In this document: positions 44,775 through 53,846 of the stretch, piece by piece | How positions within the stretch are numbered: position 1 is the first letter of the stretch | Layout: the number at the start of each line of letters is the position of its first letter | From: Rhizobium sp. BK313 | Lineage (GTDB): Bacteria; Pseudomonadota; Alphaproteobacteria; Rhizobiales; Rhizobiaceae | Length of the DNA stretch: 64,000 bases | Reading direction: 5' to 3' | Assembly: GCF_014193655.1 (NCBI RefSeq) | Contig: NZ_JACHZQ010000005.1 | Span: 310,001-374,000, forward strand | Made by a program: the position numbers and the translations under genes | The notes under the pieces: generated by a model | Database searches by the model: none | What the model was told of the DNA's origin: nothing | What the model saw: only the letters and a program-made list of their open reading frames with translations

Positions 44775-44857
44775 GCAGGCCATTCGACACCCGCCCCCCG
44801 TCGAGGCCTGCCGCGCGGCGCTCCTTTTTTCAGCCCCCCTCGCTGACGGAGCGCCGC
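44775..44857 (+). other. Two strong hairpins between the secreted-protein and cytochrome genes
   Basis: The first hairpin has arms GCAGGCC-AT-TCGAC and GTCGA-GGCCTGC (44775-44811). The second has perfect ten-base arms GCGGCGCTCC (44815-44824) and GGAGCGCCGC (44848-44857) with T6 inside the loop. They may lower or process transcription between the genes; a simple terminator is less likely because the T run is in the loop. The 203-base gap has no gene. Confidence 0.55.
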
Positions 44858-44935
44858 CACCTTTTCTGGTCTTTTTCGTGGTATGATCCAACCAGCTATC
44901 CCGGATTCATCGAAGATTTTAAGAGGAGCCTAGCC

Positions 44936-45793
44936 ATGGCCGACATCGATGCGACCGGTGCGCCGCCCGTGCGCCCTCGTACGATCTATATCCGCCGGCA
45001 TTCGATCGTCACGCGCCTCACTCATTGGCTGAACGTATTGTGTCTCTCGCTGCTTCTGATGAGCGGCATGCAGATTTTCAACGCCCACCCCTCGCTCTAT
45101 TGGGGACAATATGGCGGTGACGGCGATCCGTCCTGGCTGGCAATATCGGCCACCGATGGCGATACCCAGCCTTACGGAAATTTTCGGGTCGGCAGCCTGA
45201 CGATCCCGACGACAGGCCTGCTCGGCGCCTCGAAAGAAGACGGCCAATGGGCCGAACGCGCCTTCCCGGCCTGGGCGACAATCCCGAGCTATCAGGACCT
45301 GGCCGCCGGCCGGCGCTGGCACTTCTTCTTTGCCTGGCTTTTCGTCTTCAACGGGCTGATCTATTTGCTTTATGGCTTCATTGCCGGCCATTTCCGTCGT
45401 GACCTGGCACCGACCGGGGCCGAGATATCGCCGCATAATATCTGGCACGAGATCATCGAACATGCGCGCCTGCGCTTTCCGAAGGGCGAAAAGGCGAAGC
45501 GATACAACGCGCTGCAAAAGCTGACCTATCTGATTGTCATCTTCATCTTGTTGCCGTTGATGTTGGCGACCGGCCTCACCATGTCGCCCGGCATCGACGC
45601 CGGCTATCCGTTCCTGCTGGATTTCTTCGGCGGACGGCAGACAGCGCGCGGCATTCATTTCATCACCGCCTGGACGATCGTGCTTTTCGTGCTCGTGCAT
45701 GTGGCAATGGTCATTTTGTCCGGGCTCTGGAACAACATGCGTTCGATGGTGACCGGCCGTTACGCCATTCGCACTGAAGGAGAGGACGCATGA
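44936..45793 (+). CDS. Cytochrome b/b561-type membrane subunit
   Basis: From the ATG at 44936 (AGGAG upstream) the protein has 285 residues and about four membrane helices. His residues suited to heme lie in TRLTHWLNVLCLSLLLMSG near 28, AGRRWHFFFAWLFVFNGLIYLLYGF near 125-150 (here RRWHFFFAWLFVFNGL), and ARGIHFITAWTIVLFVLVHVAMVIL near 240. It overlaps the next gene by four bases (45790-45793), so it is very likely the electron-exchanging anchor of the molybdoenzyme that follows. Confidence 0.88.
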   Translation: MADIDATGAPPVRPRTIYIRRHSIVTRLTHWLNVLCLSLLLMSGMQIFNAHPSLYWGQYGGDGDPSWLAISATDGDTQPYGNFRVGSLTIPTTGLLGASKEDGQWAERAFPAWATIPSYQDLAAGRRWHFFFAWLFVFNGLIYLLYGFIAGHFRRDLAPTGAEISPHNIWHEIIEHARLRFPKGEKAKRYNALQKLTYLIVIFILLPLMLATGLTMSPGIDAGYPFLLDFFGGRQTARGIHFITAWTIVLFVLVHVAMVILSGLWNNMRSMVTGRYAIRTEGEDA

Positions 45794-46566
45794 GCAAGAT
45801 CGTCTCCCGCCGCCGCTTTCTCATCGGTTCCGCCGCCGCCCTAGGCGCAGTGGGCCTCACCGGCTGCGACGACGTCACTCAAAACCAGAGCGTCCAGAAA
45901 GTGCTGGCGCTGGCGGAAGGCTTGACGATGCGCACGCAGCGCCTGCTCGTCTCGCCGCAGGCGCTCGCCCGCGAATATACCGATAAGGACATCTCGCCGA
46001 ACTTCCACCCGAACGGCACCACCGATCCCGGCAGCGAGGAATATGCCGAGATGGTAGCGAACCGCTTTGCCAACTGGAAACTGAAGGTTGACGGCATGGT
46101 CAATCAGCCGATGGAATTTTCGCTCGAGGATCTGAAGAAACTGCCGTCGCGCACGCAGATAACGCGCCACGACTGTGTCGAGGGTTGGAGTGCTATCGGA
46201 AAATGGACGGGCGTGCCCCTCGGTCTCATCCTGCAAAGCGCGGGCCTGAAGCCGGGAGCGCGATATGCGGTGTTTTATTGTGCCGACGAATTGGAACAGA
46301 CGCTGGACGGCAGTGGCCGTTATTATGAAAGCATCGACCTGATCGACGCCTTTCATCCGCAGACCATCCTCGCTTATTCGATGAACGGCAAGGATCTGGA
46401 AGTCGCACATGGCGCGCCGCTGCGTCTGCGCGTCGAGCGCCATCTCGGCTACAAGCACGCCAAATACGTGATGCGTATCGAGATTCGCGACAAATTCAAC
46501 GATCTCTGGGGTGGCAATGGCGGCTTCTGGGAAGATCGCGGCTACGAATGGTACGCCGGCATTTAA
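45790..46566 (+). CDS. Tat-exported molybdopterin oxidoreductase, sulfite-oxidase fold
   Basis: The 258-residue protein starts with a twin-arginine signal (SRRRFLIGSAAALGAVG) followed by LTGC, a lipobox, so it may be a Tat-exported lipoprotein. The molybdenum-binding Cys lies in TRHDCVEGWSAIGKWTGVPL near residue 125, then YYESIDLIDAFHPQTILAY and the C-terminal LGYKHAKYVMRIEI. It acts in the periplasm with the membrane cytochrome encoded just before it, in the manner of MsrP/MsrQ. The substrate is unknown; sulfoxides or sulfite are the obvious candidates. Confidence 0.9.
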   Translation: MSKIVSRRRFLIGSAAALGAVGLTGCDDVTQNQSVQKVLALAEGLTMRTQRLLVSPQALAREYTDKDISPNFHPNGTTDPGSEEYAEMVANRFANWKLKVDGMVNQPMEFSLEDLKKLPSRTQITRHDCVEGWSAIGKWTGVPLGLILQSAGLKPGARYAVFYCADELEQTLDGSGRYYESIDLIDAFHPQTILAYSMNGKDLEVAHGAPLRLRVERHLGYKHAKYVMRIEIRDKFNDLWGGNGGFWEDRGYEWYAGI

Positions 46567-46678
46567 TGCCCATTCCTTTAGAATGGTCTAATTGTCGCAG
46601 GTACCCTCAAAAAAGGAACGCCCGCAGGCATGGCACGTTTGCTCACCGGGCGATTATGCCCTTTCGGAGGAAATGCAC

Positions 46679-46933
46679 ATGCTGAGATCGATTTTGATCG
46701 CGGCCGTGGTTGCGGTTGCGGGTACGATGCCGGCCTATGCCGCAGGCATGGCCAAATGTGATGACGCTTCCATCATGGCCTTGCAGACCAAGGTGGATGC
46801 AATGACCGATCAGACGAAAAAGACAGCCGCCACCAAACAGGTAGCCATGGCGAAGGATGCCATGAAGGCGCACAAGATGAAAACTTGTGTGACGCATATG
46901 GAAAACGCCGAGAAGGGCATGACCAAGATGTAA
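46679..46933 (+). CDS. Small secreted helical protein of unknown function
   Basis: From the ATG at 46679, with GGAGG eight bases upstream, the protein has 84 residues. A signal peptide (MLRSILIAAVVAVAGTMPAYA) is followed by a Met/Lys-rich mature part with two cysteines (AKCDDASIMALQTKV and KTCVTHMENAEKG) that could form one disulfide across a helical hairpin. Its stop is followed by a strong terminator. It is 112 bases after the molybdoenzyme gene and may belong to the same transcript. Confidence 0.72.
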   Translation: MLRSILIAAVVAVAGTMPAYAAGMAKCDDASIMALQTKVDAMTDQTKKTAATKQVAMAKDAMKAHKMKTCVTHMENAEKGMTKM

Positions 46934-46966
46934 TGGCGCACCCTGGCTTTGGTGGAATCAGAGGAT

Positions 46967-46997
46967 GAGGTCCGGGCTTCCGGGCCTCGTTTTTTTT
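46967..46997 (+). terminator. Rho-independent terminator
   Basis: Arms GAGGTCCGG (46967-46975) and CCGGGCCTC (46980-46988) form a nine-pair stem with one G-T pair and a four-base loop, followed by G and eight T (46990-46997). It ends the rightward unit 34 bases after the small secreted protein gene. Confidence 0.9.
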
Positions 46998-47105
46998 GGA
47001 AGAGTTCCGCGCTGGTCGCATCAAATTGCCCGTCGCCGAGCTAGGGGCGCCCGACACTGTAGTCGAGCCACTGGGTCGATTGTTCGGGCTATGCCCGACC
47101 GCGTC

Positions 47106-48538
47106 TCACCCCTCCACAATCTCGAATTGGCCCGGAGGCGAGGCTCCGAGTTCTGCCCAGTCGAGTTCTTCCTCAAGCACATGAAATACGTCGTCGTCGA
47201 TGGCGCCGCTGCGGCGCATGGCGGCGAGTTTGGTGCGTTTGGCCTTGATTATCAGCCGCTTGATGGTGTCAATCTCGCTGGCCTCGCGCGGATGCAGACC
47301 TTGAATCGCCAGTTCCCTATCACCGCGATAGAGGACACGCAGCGTCGCGGCACCCTTGCTGTCCTGCATCGGCTCAAGTTCGTGCAGCGCGGTATCGATC
47401 AGCGCGAGGCGAGCGCCGTCGATATCGTGCTTTAACGATTCGTCCCGCTCGAATTTCAACAGGCGGATCAACGGCCCGAGCGTCAGACCTTGCACGACCA
47501 GAGTGCCGAGCACGACGCTAAGCGCAGCGGCGGGGCGGTGAAAATGCCGGCGGCGTGGAGATAGTGGAGTAAACGGTTGGAAAACAACAACCAGGCCATG
47601 CGGACAAGGACGACTGTGAGGAAAACCAAGCCGGCGAAGACGATGGCGGAGCTGAGATCGTGCTGATAGAGCTGCAGGACGGTGGTGCGTGCCTGCATAC
47701 CCATCAGCAGGAAGGCAAGCACGTTCAGCATGAAAATGGTCGCTTCCCAGATGGAATAGGAATGCAGCCGGTTGCGCGCCGATTGCCGTTCCGGCATCTC
47801 GCGGGCAATCACCATGGCATAGGCGACCATGGTGAGAACCGCGGAGAGATGCAGCCGCTCGGCAATCACCCAGACACCGAAAGTGGCGACGAATTCGAAC
47901 AGCGAACCGCCGAGCGTGCCGGCAAGGCGCGGCCCGATTCGCATATAGACATAGCCAAGCAAGATGCCGAGAAGGATGCCGCCAGGCGCGGCAAGCGCCA
48001 GCCGAGGAACGAGTTCGACAGCCGAAATCGCCCCGGAAGCGGCGGCCACAGCGGCGCCGAAGATCAACAGCGCTACCGCGTCGTTGAGCAAGCTTTCGCC
48101 CTTCAACACCGTAAACGTGCGCCGCGGCAGGTTGAAGCGACCAAGCATGGCGGTGGCAGCCGCCGCATCCGGCGGCGCGACGATGGCGCCGAGCGCGATG
48201 GCCGCGGCAACCGGCAGGCCGGCATAGGCAACGCCGACCCAGGCGACCGCGGCAGTCGTCAAAACGACCGCAATACCGGCCAGCGAGATCAGCGGTATCC
48301 AATTCTGCTTCAACGTCCGCGGCGGCAGGTCATAGGCAGCATCGAACAAAGCGGGCGCGATGAACAGCGCCAACGCCAACGCCGGATCGATGGAGATGGC
48401 CGGCGCCCAAGGCAGCATGGCGACCAGCACGCCGGCGATCGCCAGCATGGTCGGATAGGGAATACCTAACCGCCGCGACGGCTGAAGCGCGATCAGCGCC
48501 ACCAGCATCAGTGTCAGCATGCTCTCGAAAAAAGCCAT
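47106..48538 (-). pseudogene. CPA1-type sodium/proton antiporter gene, internally deleted and frameshifted
   Basis: The first part (48538 to about 47540) encodes a normal antiporter N-terminus: LGIPYPTMLAIAGVLVAMLPW, GAIVAPPDAAAATAML, GESLLNDAVALLIFGAAVA and further helices to FSNRLLHYLHAAGIFTAPP. The frame then runs out at 47483. From about 47565 the -1/+1 neighbouring frame takes over with LSVVLGTLVVQGLTLGPLIRLLKFERDESL and a hydrophilic C-terminus to the stop at 47106. The segment that should lie between, including the conserved GMRG-type motif of the last helices, is missing. Total length is 1433 bases, not a multiple of three, and shorter than the ~520-residue relatives. A deletion with loss of frame explains both features. 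Confidence 0.85.
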
Positions 48539-48640
48539 GAAACAGAACCCCGCGTTTTCATCATCATGGCGGGAAATTTCTGTTGGGCAAGAGAGGATCA
48601 GCAGGCGAGTCCCTGCCGAACGACCTTTGATTTACATAAT

Positions 48641-48666
48641 AAAATGGCGCCAGAAGGCGCCATTTT
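48641..48666 (-). terminator. Terminator after the leftward RND operon
   Basis: Perfect 11-base arms AAAATGGCGCC (48641-48651) and GGCGCCATTTT (48656-48666) around AGAA. Read leftward, the stem ends in a run of T (TTTTATTATG), so it terminates the RND pump transcript, 34 bases past its stop. Confidence 0.88.
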
Positions 48667-48699
48667 CAAAGTCGATGTTCGATTGGCGGGACTTGGTCC

Positions 48700-51600
48700 C
48701 TACTCCGCCGCCTCGGCATGGCGATGGCTGACCTCTTCATCCTCGTCATCCTCATCCGGCTTCGGCTGCTTCCAGGCGATTAGACGGTAGAACATCGGAA
48801 TGAAGAAGGTGGCGATGAAGGTCGCCGCCAGCATGCCGCCAATGACGCCGGTGCCGATGGCGTGGCGGCTCGCGGAACCTGCGCCGGTGCTGATCGCCAG
48901 CGGAACGACGCCGAGGATGAAGGCAAGAGAGGTCATGACAATCGGACGGAAGCGCAGGCGCGCCGCTTCGAGCGCCGCCTCGCCGGCGCTCATACCGTCC
49001 TTTCGTTTCAGAACCGCGAACTCGACGATCAGGATGGCGTTCTTCGCCGCCAGACCGATGAGCGTCACCATGCCGATCTGAAAATAGACGTCGTTGGTGA
49101 GTCCGCGCAGATAGGTGGCGAGCAGCGCGCCGAACAGCGCGAAGGGGATCGCGGTGATGACGGCAAGCGGCAGGCTCCACTTTTCGTACTGCGCGGCAAG
49201 GATCAGGAACACCATGATGATGCCGAAGATCATCGCCTGCGTGCCGGCGCCGCCGGTTTCCAGCTCCTGATAGGCCGAGCCCGTCCAGGCGATCTGGAAC
49301 CCCTCGGGCAGTGTCTGCGCCGCCACTTCCTGCATCGCCTTGATCGCATCGCCCGAGGTGTAGCCGGGTGCCGGATTGCCGGTGATCTTGGCAGCGTTGA
49401 AGGCATTGTAGCGTTCGAGCTGATCCGGCCCGATGACGCGCGTCACCTTGATGAGCGTGTCGAGTGGGATCATCTTGCCGCTGTCGGAGCGGACGAAGAC
49501 CTGGCGCAGGTCGTCGGGCGACTCACGGAACGGTGCCTCCGACTGCAGGTTGACCTGATAGTTGCGGCCGTAGAGCGTGAAGTCGTTGACATAGAGGCTG
49601 CCGAAGGTCGCCTGCATGGCGTCGAAAACCGAGTTGATCGGCACGCCCAAGGCCTTGGCCTTCTCGCGGTCGAGATCGGCGCGGAACTGCGGTACGTTGG
49701 TGTCGAGCGTGGTGCGCACCGCCGTCAGCTCGGGCCGTTTGGAAGCGGCCGCTACCAGCTTGTTCGTCTGTTCGGCCAGCCCCTGAACGCTCTTGCCGGT
49801 GCGGTCCTGGACATAGACTTCGAAACCGCCTGTGGTCGAGAGGCCCTGGATCGGCGGCGGGTTGAAGGCGAGCACCATGGCGTCCTTGATGCCCATGTTG
49901 GCGCCGATCAGAGGACCGGCGAGATTGCGGGCGTCCAATGCGGGCGTGGTGCGCTGGCTCCAATCCTTCAGCGTCACGAAAGCGACGCCAGCGCTACTCT
50001 TCAGGCCGCCCGAAAGCAGATCGAAACCGGAGACGGCGAAGACGTCGTCGACCCCTGGGATCTTCTTGGTGTTGATCAGCGCCTGATCCATCACCGCTTG
50101 CGTGCGCGGCAGGGACGCTGCCGGCGGCAGGATGGCGAGTTCGAACAGCACGCCCTGATCTTCATCCGGTACCAGCGATCCAGGCAGCGTATAGAAGAGA
50201 TAGCCGGTCGCTCCGAGCAGGCCGGCGACGAGCACGCAGCCAAGCAGGGCGCGCTTCAGGAAAAAGGCGACACCCGCCGTATAGCCTCGCGTCAGCCGGT
50301 CGAAAGCGCGATTGAAGATGCGGAACGGCAACACCGGCTCATGATGACCGGGCTTCAGGATCAGCGCGCAGAGCGCCGGCGTCAGCGTCAGTGCCACAAT
50401 ACCAGATAGAATGACCGAGATCGCGATGGTGACGGCGAACTGCTTGTACATCTGGCCAGCCAGGCCGCCCATGAAGGAGACCGGGATAAACACCGCGCAA
50501 AGCACCAGCACAATGGCGATGACCGGGCCGGTCACTTCGCCCATTGCCTTGATCGCCGCTTTTTTGGGCGACAATTTTTCGGTCGACATCAGGCGCTCGA
50601 CGTTTTCGAGCACGACGATCGCATCGTCCACCACGATGCCGATGGCTAGCACCAGGCCGAACAGCGTCAACAGGTTGATCGAGAATCCCAGCGCATACAT
50701 GCCGGCAAAGGTGCCCACGATCGAGATCGGCACGGCGATGACGGGAATGAGCGTCGCCCGCCAGTTCTGCAGGAAGACGAAGACGACTATCACGACGAGC
50801 AGGATCGCTTCGATGAAGGTGTGGATCACCTCCTCGATCGACACCTGGATGAACTTGGTCGTGTCGTACGGGATCTGGTAGGAGATGCCCTGCGGGAAGG
50901 ACTTCTGCAGCTCGTCGAGACGCGCGCGCAGAGCCGACATCGTATTCAACGCGTTGGCGCCCGGCTGCAGATAAACGGCGATGGGGATTGCCGGCGTGCC
51001 GTTCAGACTGCTCTGGATAGAGTAGCTCTTGGTGCCGAGCTCGATGCGCGCCACGTCCTTCAGCCTCAGCGTCGCAGCATTGGCGTCCGAACGCAGGATG
51101 ATATCCCCGAAGGCATCGACATCCGGCAGGCGTCCTTGCGTCGTCACGGTATAGGTGAAGGGCTGGGCATTGTTGTCGGGCTGATCGCCGAAAGTGCCGG
51201 CGGCAAACTGTGAGTTCTGCTCCTGGATGGCGGTCGCGACATCGCTCGGCGTCAGATTATATTGCGCCAGCTTGTCCGGCCTCAGCCAGATACGCATGGA
51301 GTAATCAATATCGCCGAGTAGGTTGACGTCACCGACGCCGGGAATGCGCTTGAGATCGTCGATGACGTTGAGCAGCGCGTAGTTGCCGACGAAGGCGCGA
51401 TCGTAGCGGCTGTCGGTGGAATACATCGCCACGAAGCCGAGGATCGAGGTCGAGCGCTTGGTGACGACGACGCCGAGACGGGTCACGTCCTGTGGCAGCG
51501 TCGAAACGGCGCGCTGCACGCGATTGTTGACGTTGATTGCCGCCTGGTCCGGATCGGTACCGAGCGCGAAGGTCACGGTGATCTGCATCGCGCCGCTGTT

Positions 51601-51855
51601 GGAGTTCGTCGACTGCATGTAGAGCATGTTTTCGACGCCGTTGATCTGCTGTTCCAACGGTGCGGCGACGGTCTGGGCCACCGTCTCGGCACTGGCGCCG
51701 GGATAGGTGGCGGTGACGACCACCTGCGGCGGCGTCAGCTCGGGATATTGCGCGATCGGCAGGATGCGCAGGCAGACGACACCAGCAAGCACGATGATGA
51801 TCGAGATCACCGCCGCGAAGACGGGGCGATCGATGAAGAATCTGTTGCCCAACAT
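48700..51855 (-). CDS. RND multidrug efflux pump, HAE1 family (AcrB/BepE type)
   Basis: This 1051-residue pump starts MLGNRFFIDRPVFAAVISII and has the TM4 proton-relay pair in GIVVDDAIVVLENVERL near residue 408. QYPELTPPQVVVTATYPGAS and the LPGSLVPDEDQGVLFELAILPPAAS segment (GSLVPDEDQGVLFELAIL) are typical of the AcrB/BepE/MexF branch. The C-terminal tail is acidic (DEDDEDEEVSHRHAEAAE). Its ATG overlaps the adaptor stop (TGATG at 51855). It is distinct from the pump at 224. Confidence 0.95.
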   Translation of the reverse strand: MLGNRFFIDRPVFAAVISIIIVLAGVVCLRILPIAQYPELTPPQVVVTATYPGASAETVAQTVAAPLEQQINGVENMLYMQSTNSNSGAMQITVTFALGTDPDQAAINVNNRVQRAVSTLPQDVTRLGVVVTKRSTSILGFVAMYSTDSRYDRAFVGNYALLNVIDDLKRIPGVGDVNLLGDIDYSMRIWLRPDKLAQYNLTPSDVATAIQEQNSQFAAGTFGDQPDNNAQPFTYTVTTQGRLPDVDAFGDIILRSDANAATLRLKDVARIELGTKSYSIQSSLNGTPAIPIAVYLQPGANALNTMSALRARLDELQKSFPQGISYQIPYDTTKFIQVSIEEVIHTFIEAILLVVIVVFVFLQNWRATLIPVIAVPISIVGTFAGMYALGFSINLLTLFGLVLAIGIVVDDAIVVLENVERLMSTEKLSPKKAAIKAMGEVTGPVIAIVLVLCAVFIPVSFMGGLAGQMYKQFAVTIAISVILSGIVALTLTPALCALILKPGHHEPVLPFRIFNRAFDRLTRGYTAGVAFFLKRALLGCVLVAGLLGATGYLFYTLPGSLVPDEDQGVLFELAILPPAASLPRTQAVMDQALINTKKIPGVDDVFAVSGFDLLSGGLKSSAGVAFVTLKDWSQRTTPALDARNLAGPLIGANMGIKDAMVLAFNPPPIQGLSTTGGFEVYVQDRTGKSVQGLAEQTNKLVAAASKRPELTAVRTTLDTNVPQFRADLDREKAKALGVPINSVFDAMQATFGSLYVNDFTLYGRNYQVNLQSEAPFRESPDDLRQVFVRSDSGKMIPLDTLIKVTRVIGPDQLERYNAFNAAKITGNPAPGYTSGDAIKAMQEVAAQTLPEGFQIAWTGSAYQELETGGAGTQAMIFGIIMVFLILAAQYEKWSLPLAVITAIPFALFGALLATYLRGLTNDVYFQIGMVTLIGLAAKNAILIVEFAVLKRKDGMSAGEAALEAARLRFRPIVMTSLAFILGVVPLAISTGAGSASRHAIGTGVIGGMLAATFIATFFIPMFYRLIAWKQPKPDEDDEDEEVSHRHAEAAE

Positions 51856-53024
51856 CAGTTTTGCGCCACCTTGTTCGCATCAGCAGGCGTTGCAGCTTCG
51901 GCGGCCTGCACCGGTGAGCCGGGGCGCACCTTGATGATGCCTTCCGTGATCAGCTTGTCGCCGGCACTAAGGCCGGACAGCACCAGCCAGTTGCTGCCGA
52001 CCTTCTGGCCGAGCGTCACCGGATTGACACGCGCTTTGCCGTCCTTGTCGATCGTATAGACGAACTGGCCCTGCGGGCTCTGCATTAGCGCCACTTCCGG
52101 AATGGTAATCGCGTTGTCGAGCGAGACACCGGTGACGGTAGCGCGCACGAACTGGCCGGGCAGCAGCCGGCGAATGGGGTTGTCGACCACGGCGCGGGCC
52201 TGCAGCGTGCCCGTCGAAACATCGATGGTGGACGAAGTGAAGTCCACAACGCCGTCATGGTCATAGGTCGTGCCGTCGCCGAAGGAGATCTTCACGCCGA
52301 GATTCGGCGCTTGTCCCTTGGCCTTCTTGAGATCGATCAGCCGGCGCACTTCGGCGGCCTCCGTATCCGAGAAGGAGAAGTTGACATAGACAGGATCAAG
52401 CTGAGTGATGCTCGTCAGCAGGCCGGTATCGCCCGTCGTGCCGATCAGGCTGCCTTCGGAGACCTGCTCCAGACTGGTGATACCGCCGACAGGAGCAGTG
52501 ACCTTCGTGTAGTCGAGATTGAGTTGCGCCGTCTGCACCTGCGCCTGCGCCGCCGCGACTGCGGCTTCTGCCAACTGGCGCGTGGACGTCGCATCGTCTC
52601 GCGCCTTCTGCGTGACGGCATTCTGATCGAAGAGGTTGATGTTGCGCTTTTCCTCACGCTGCGCCTGGGTCAATTGGGCCTGGGCCTGCTGCAACTGGGC
52701 CTGGGCCTGGGCAAGGGCAGCCTCGTAGGGGGCGGGGTCGATCAGGAAAAGCACATCGCCGGCTTTGACTTCGGCGCCTTCGACGAAGTTCCTTTTCAAC
52801 AGGATACCACCGACCCGGGCACGCACGTCGACTTGCCTATAGGCCGAGATGCGCGCAGCATATTCGTAGGTGAGCGGCACCGTCTGAGGCTTGACCTCGA
52901 CCACGGTCACCTGCGGCGGCGGCATCTGCCCGGCCTGCTGAGCTTGCGAGGAAAGCGCGCCGAGAAAGAGGAGCCCGACCGCAATGAGGCTGCTGCGCAA
53001 GAAGAAGGAGGAATGCGCCGTCAT
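51855..53024 (-). CDS. RND efflux periplasmic adaptor (AcrA/BepD type)
   Basis: From the ATG at 53024 the protein has 389 residues: signal peptide (SSFFLRSSLIAVGLLFLGAL), lipoyl half-motif VRARVGGILLKRNFVEGAEVKAGD (split: VRARVGGILLKRNF, EGAEVKAGDVLF), a Gln/Ala-rich hairpin AQAQAQLQQAQAQLTQAQRE near 105, and the beta-barrel domain. GGTGA precedes the ATG; a GTG at 53033 is the longer alternative. It diverges from the TetR gene at 53226 across the operator at 53068. Confidence 0.94.
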   Translation of the reverse strand: MTAHSSFFLRSSLIAVGLLFLGALSSQAQQAGQMPPPQVTVVEVKPQTVPLTYEYAARISAYRQVDVRARVGGILLKRNFVEGAEVKAGDVLFLIDPAPYEAALAQAQAQLQQAQAQLTQAQREEKRNINLFDQNAVTQKARDDATSTRQLAEAAVAAAQAQVQTAQLNLDYTKVTAPVGGITSLEQVSEGSLIGTTGDTGLLTSITQLDPVYVNFSFSDTEAAEVRRLIDLKKAKGQAPNLGVKISFGDGTTYDHDGVVDFTSSTIDVSTGTLQARAVVDNPIRRLLPGQFVRATVTGVSLDNAITIPEVALMQSPQGQFVYTIDKDGKARVNPVTLGQKVGSNWLVLSGLSAGDKLITEGIIKVRPGSPVQAAEAATPADANKVAQN

Positions 53025-53067
53025 GGAAGTCACCGCGAGTTTTTAGATTTTCTATTGCGGCGCAACA

Positions 53068-53091
53068 TACAAACATGCATGAATGATTGTA
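53068..53091. promoter_or_regulatory. AcrR-like operator between the adaptor and repressor genes
   Basis: A 24-base imperfect palindrome begins TACAAACATG and ends AATGATTGTA; 20 of its 24 positions match its own reverse complement. Its length and TACA/TGTA ends resemble the operator of AcrR in enterobacteria. It lies 43 bases upstream of the adaptor gene and 134 bases upstream of the repressor gene. Confidence 0.75.
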
Positions 53092-53225
53092 AATATCAAA
53101 TTGACGTGACCTTTTGCGTGATCGCGAAAACTGCGCAGCGGTTTTTAGCGAATATCACGCAAAATCAATTATCTGGGGCGAGATGAAATAATTTCTCGCC
53201 TCCGGGAAAAATCGGGGGAGACAGC

Positions 53226-53846
53226 ATGCGCAGGACCAAGGAAGATGCAGCCAAGACCAGAGAGGAGGTTTTGGCGGCCGCCGCCGAGGTTTTTTATGAA
53301 AACGGCGTCAGCGGCTCCAGCCTCGACAAAATCGCCAGGCGTGCCGGCGTGACGCGCGGCGCCATCTACTGGCACTTCAAGGATAAAGCCGAGGTGCTGA
53401 CGGCGCTCCACAGCGAAATCCGCCTGCCGCAGGAGGCGATCGTTGACCACGCGCTGGAACATGGCCATGACGATCCGCTCGGCCTGATCGAGCAGGCTTC
53501 GATCGAGGTGCTTCATATCCTGGCGAATGACGAGCAACAGCAGCGCATCTTCGCCATCATGATTCTCGGCTGCGAATTCACCGAGGATCCCTCCGAGACT
53601 GCCCAGCGTATCATCACCGCCAATGCCGAAATGTACGAAAAGCTGCAGAAGCTGATCGACATGGCCGATCGGCAAGGCAAGCTCGCTTCTGCCTGGACCG
53701 TCGATACCGCCGCCCGCGCCTTCCAATGCTCCATGAACGGCCTCTTTGCGGAATGGCTCCGCTCGGGCAAGTCGTTTCCCGTGGTCGATGTCGGCGAGAA
53801 GCTGGTGTCCAGCGTGATCGGGTCGATGCGGCGAAGCGCAAACTAG
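53226..53846 (+). CDS. AcrR/BepR-type TetR-family repressor
   Basis: The 206-residue protein starts MRRTKEDAAKTREEVLAAAAEVF and has the AcrR-type DNA-binding block LDKIARRAGVTRGAIYWHFKDKAEVL. The C-terminal domain (EMYEKLQKLIDMADRQGKLA, AFQCSMNGLFAEWL) matches efflux-pump repressors. Its divergent neighbours are the adaptor and pump, so it is their probable repressor, released by pump substrates. GGGGGAG lies upstream of the ATG. Confidence 0.93.
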   Translation: MRRTKEDAAKTREEVLAAAAEVFYENGVSGSSLDKIARRAGVTRGAIYWHFKDKAEVLTALHSEIRLPQEAIVDHALEHGHDDPLGLIEQASIEVLHILANDEQQQRIFAIMILGCEFTEDPSETAQRIITANAEMYEKLQKLIDMADRQGKLASAWTVDTAARAFQCSMNGLFAEWLRSGKSFPVVDVGEKLVSSVIGSMRRSAN

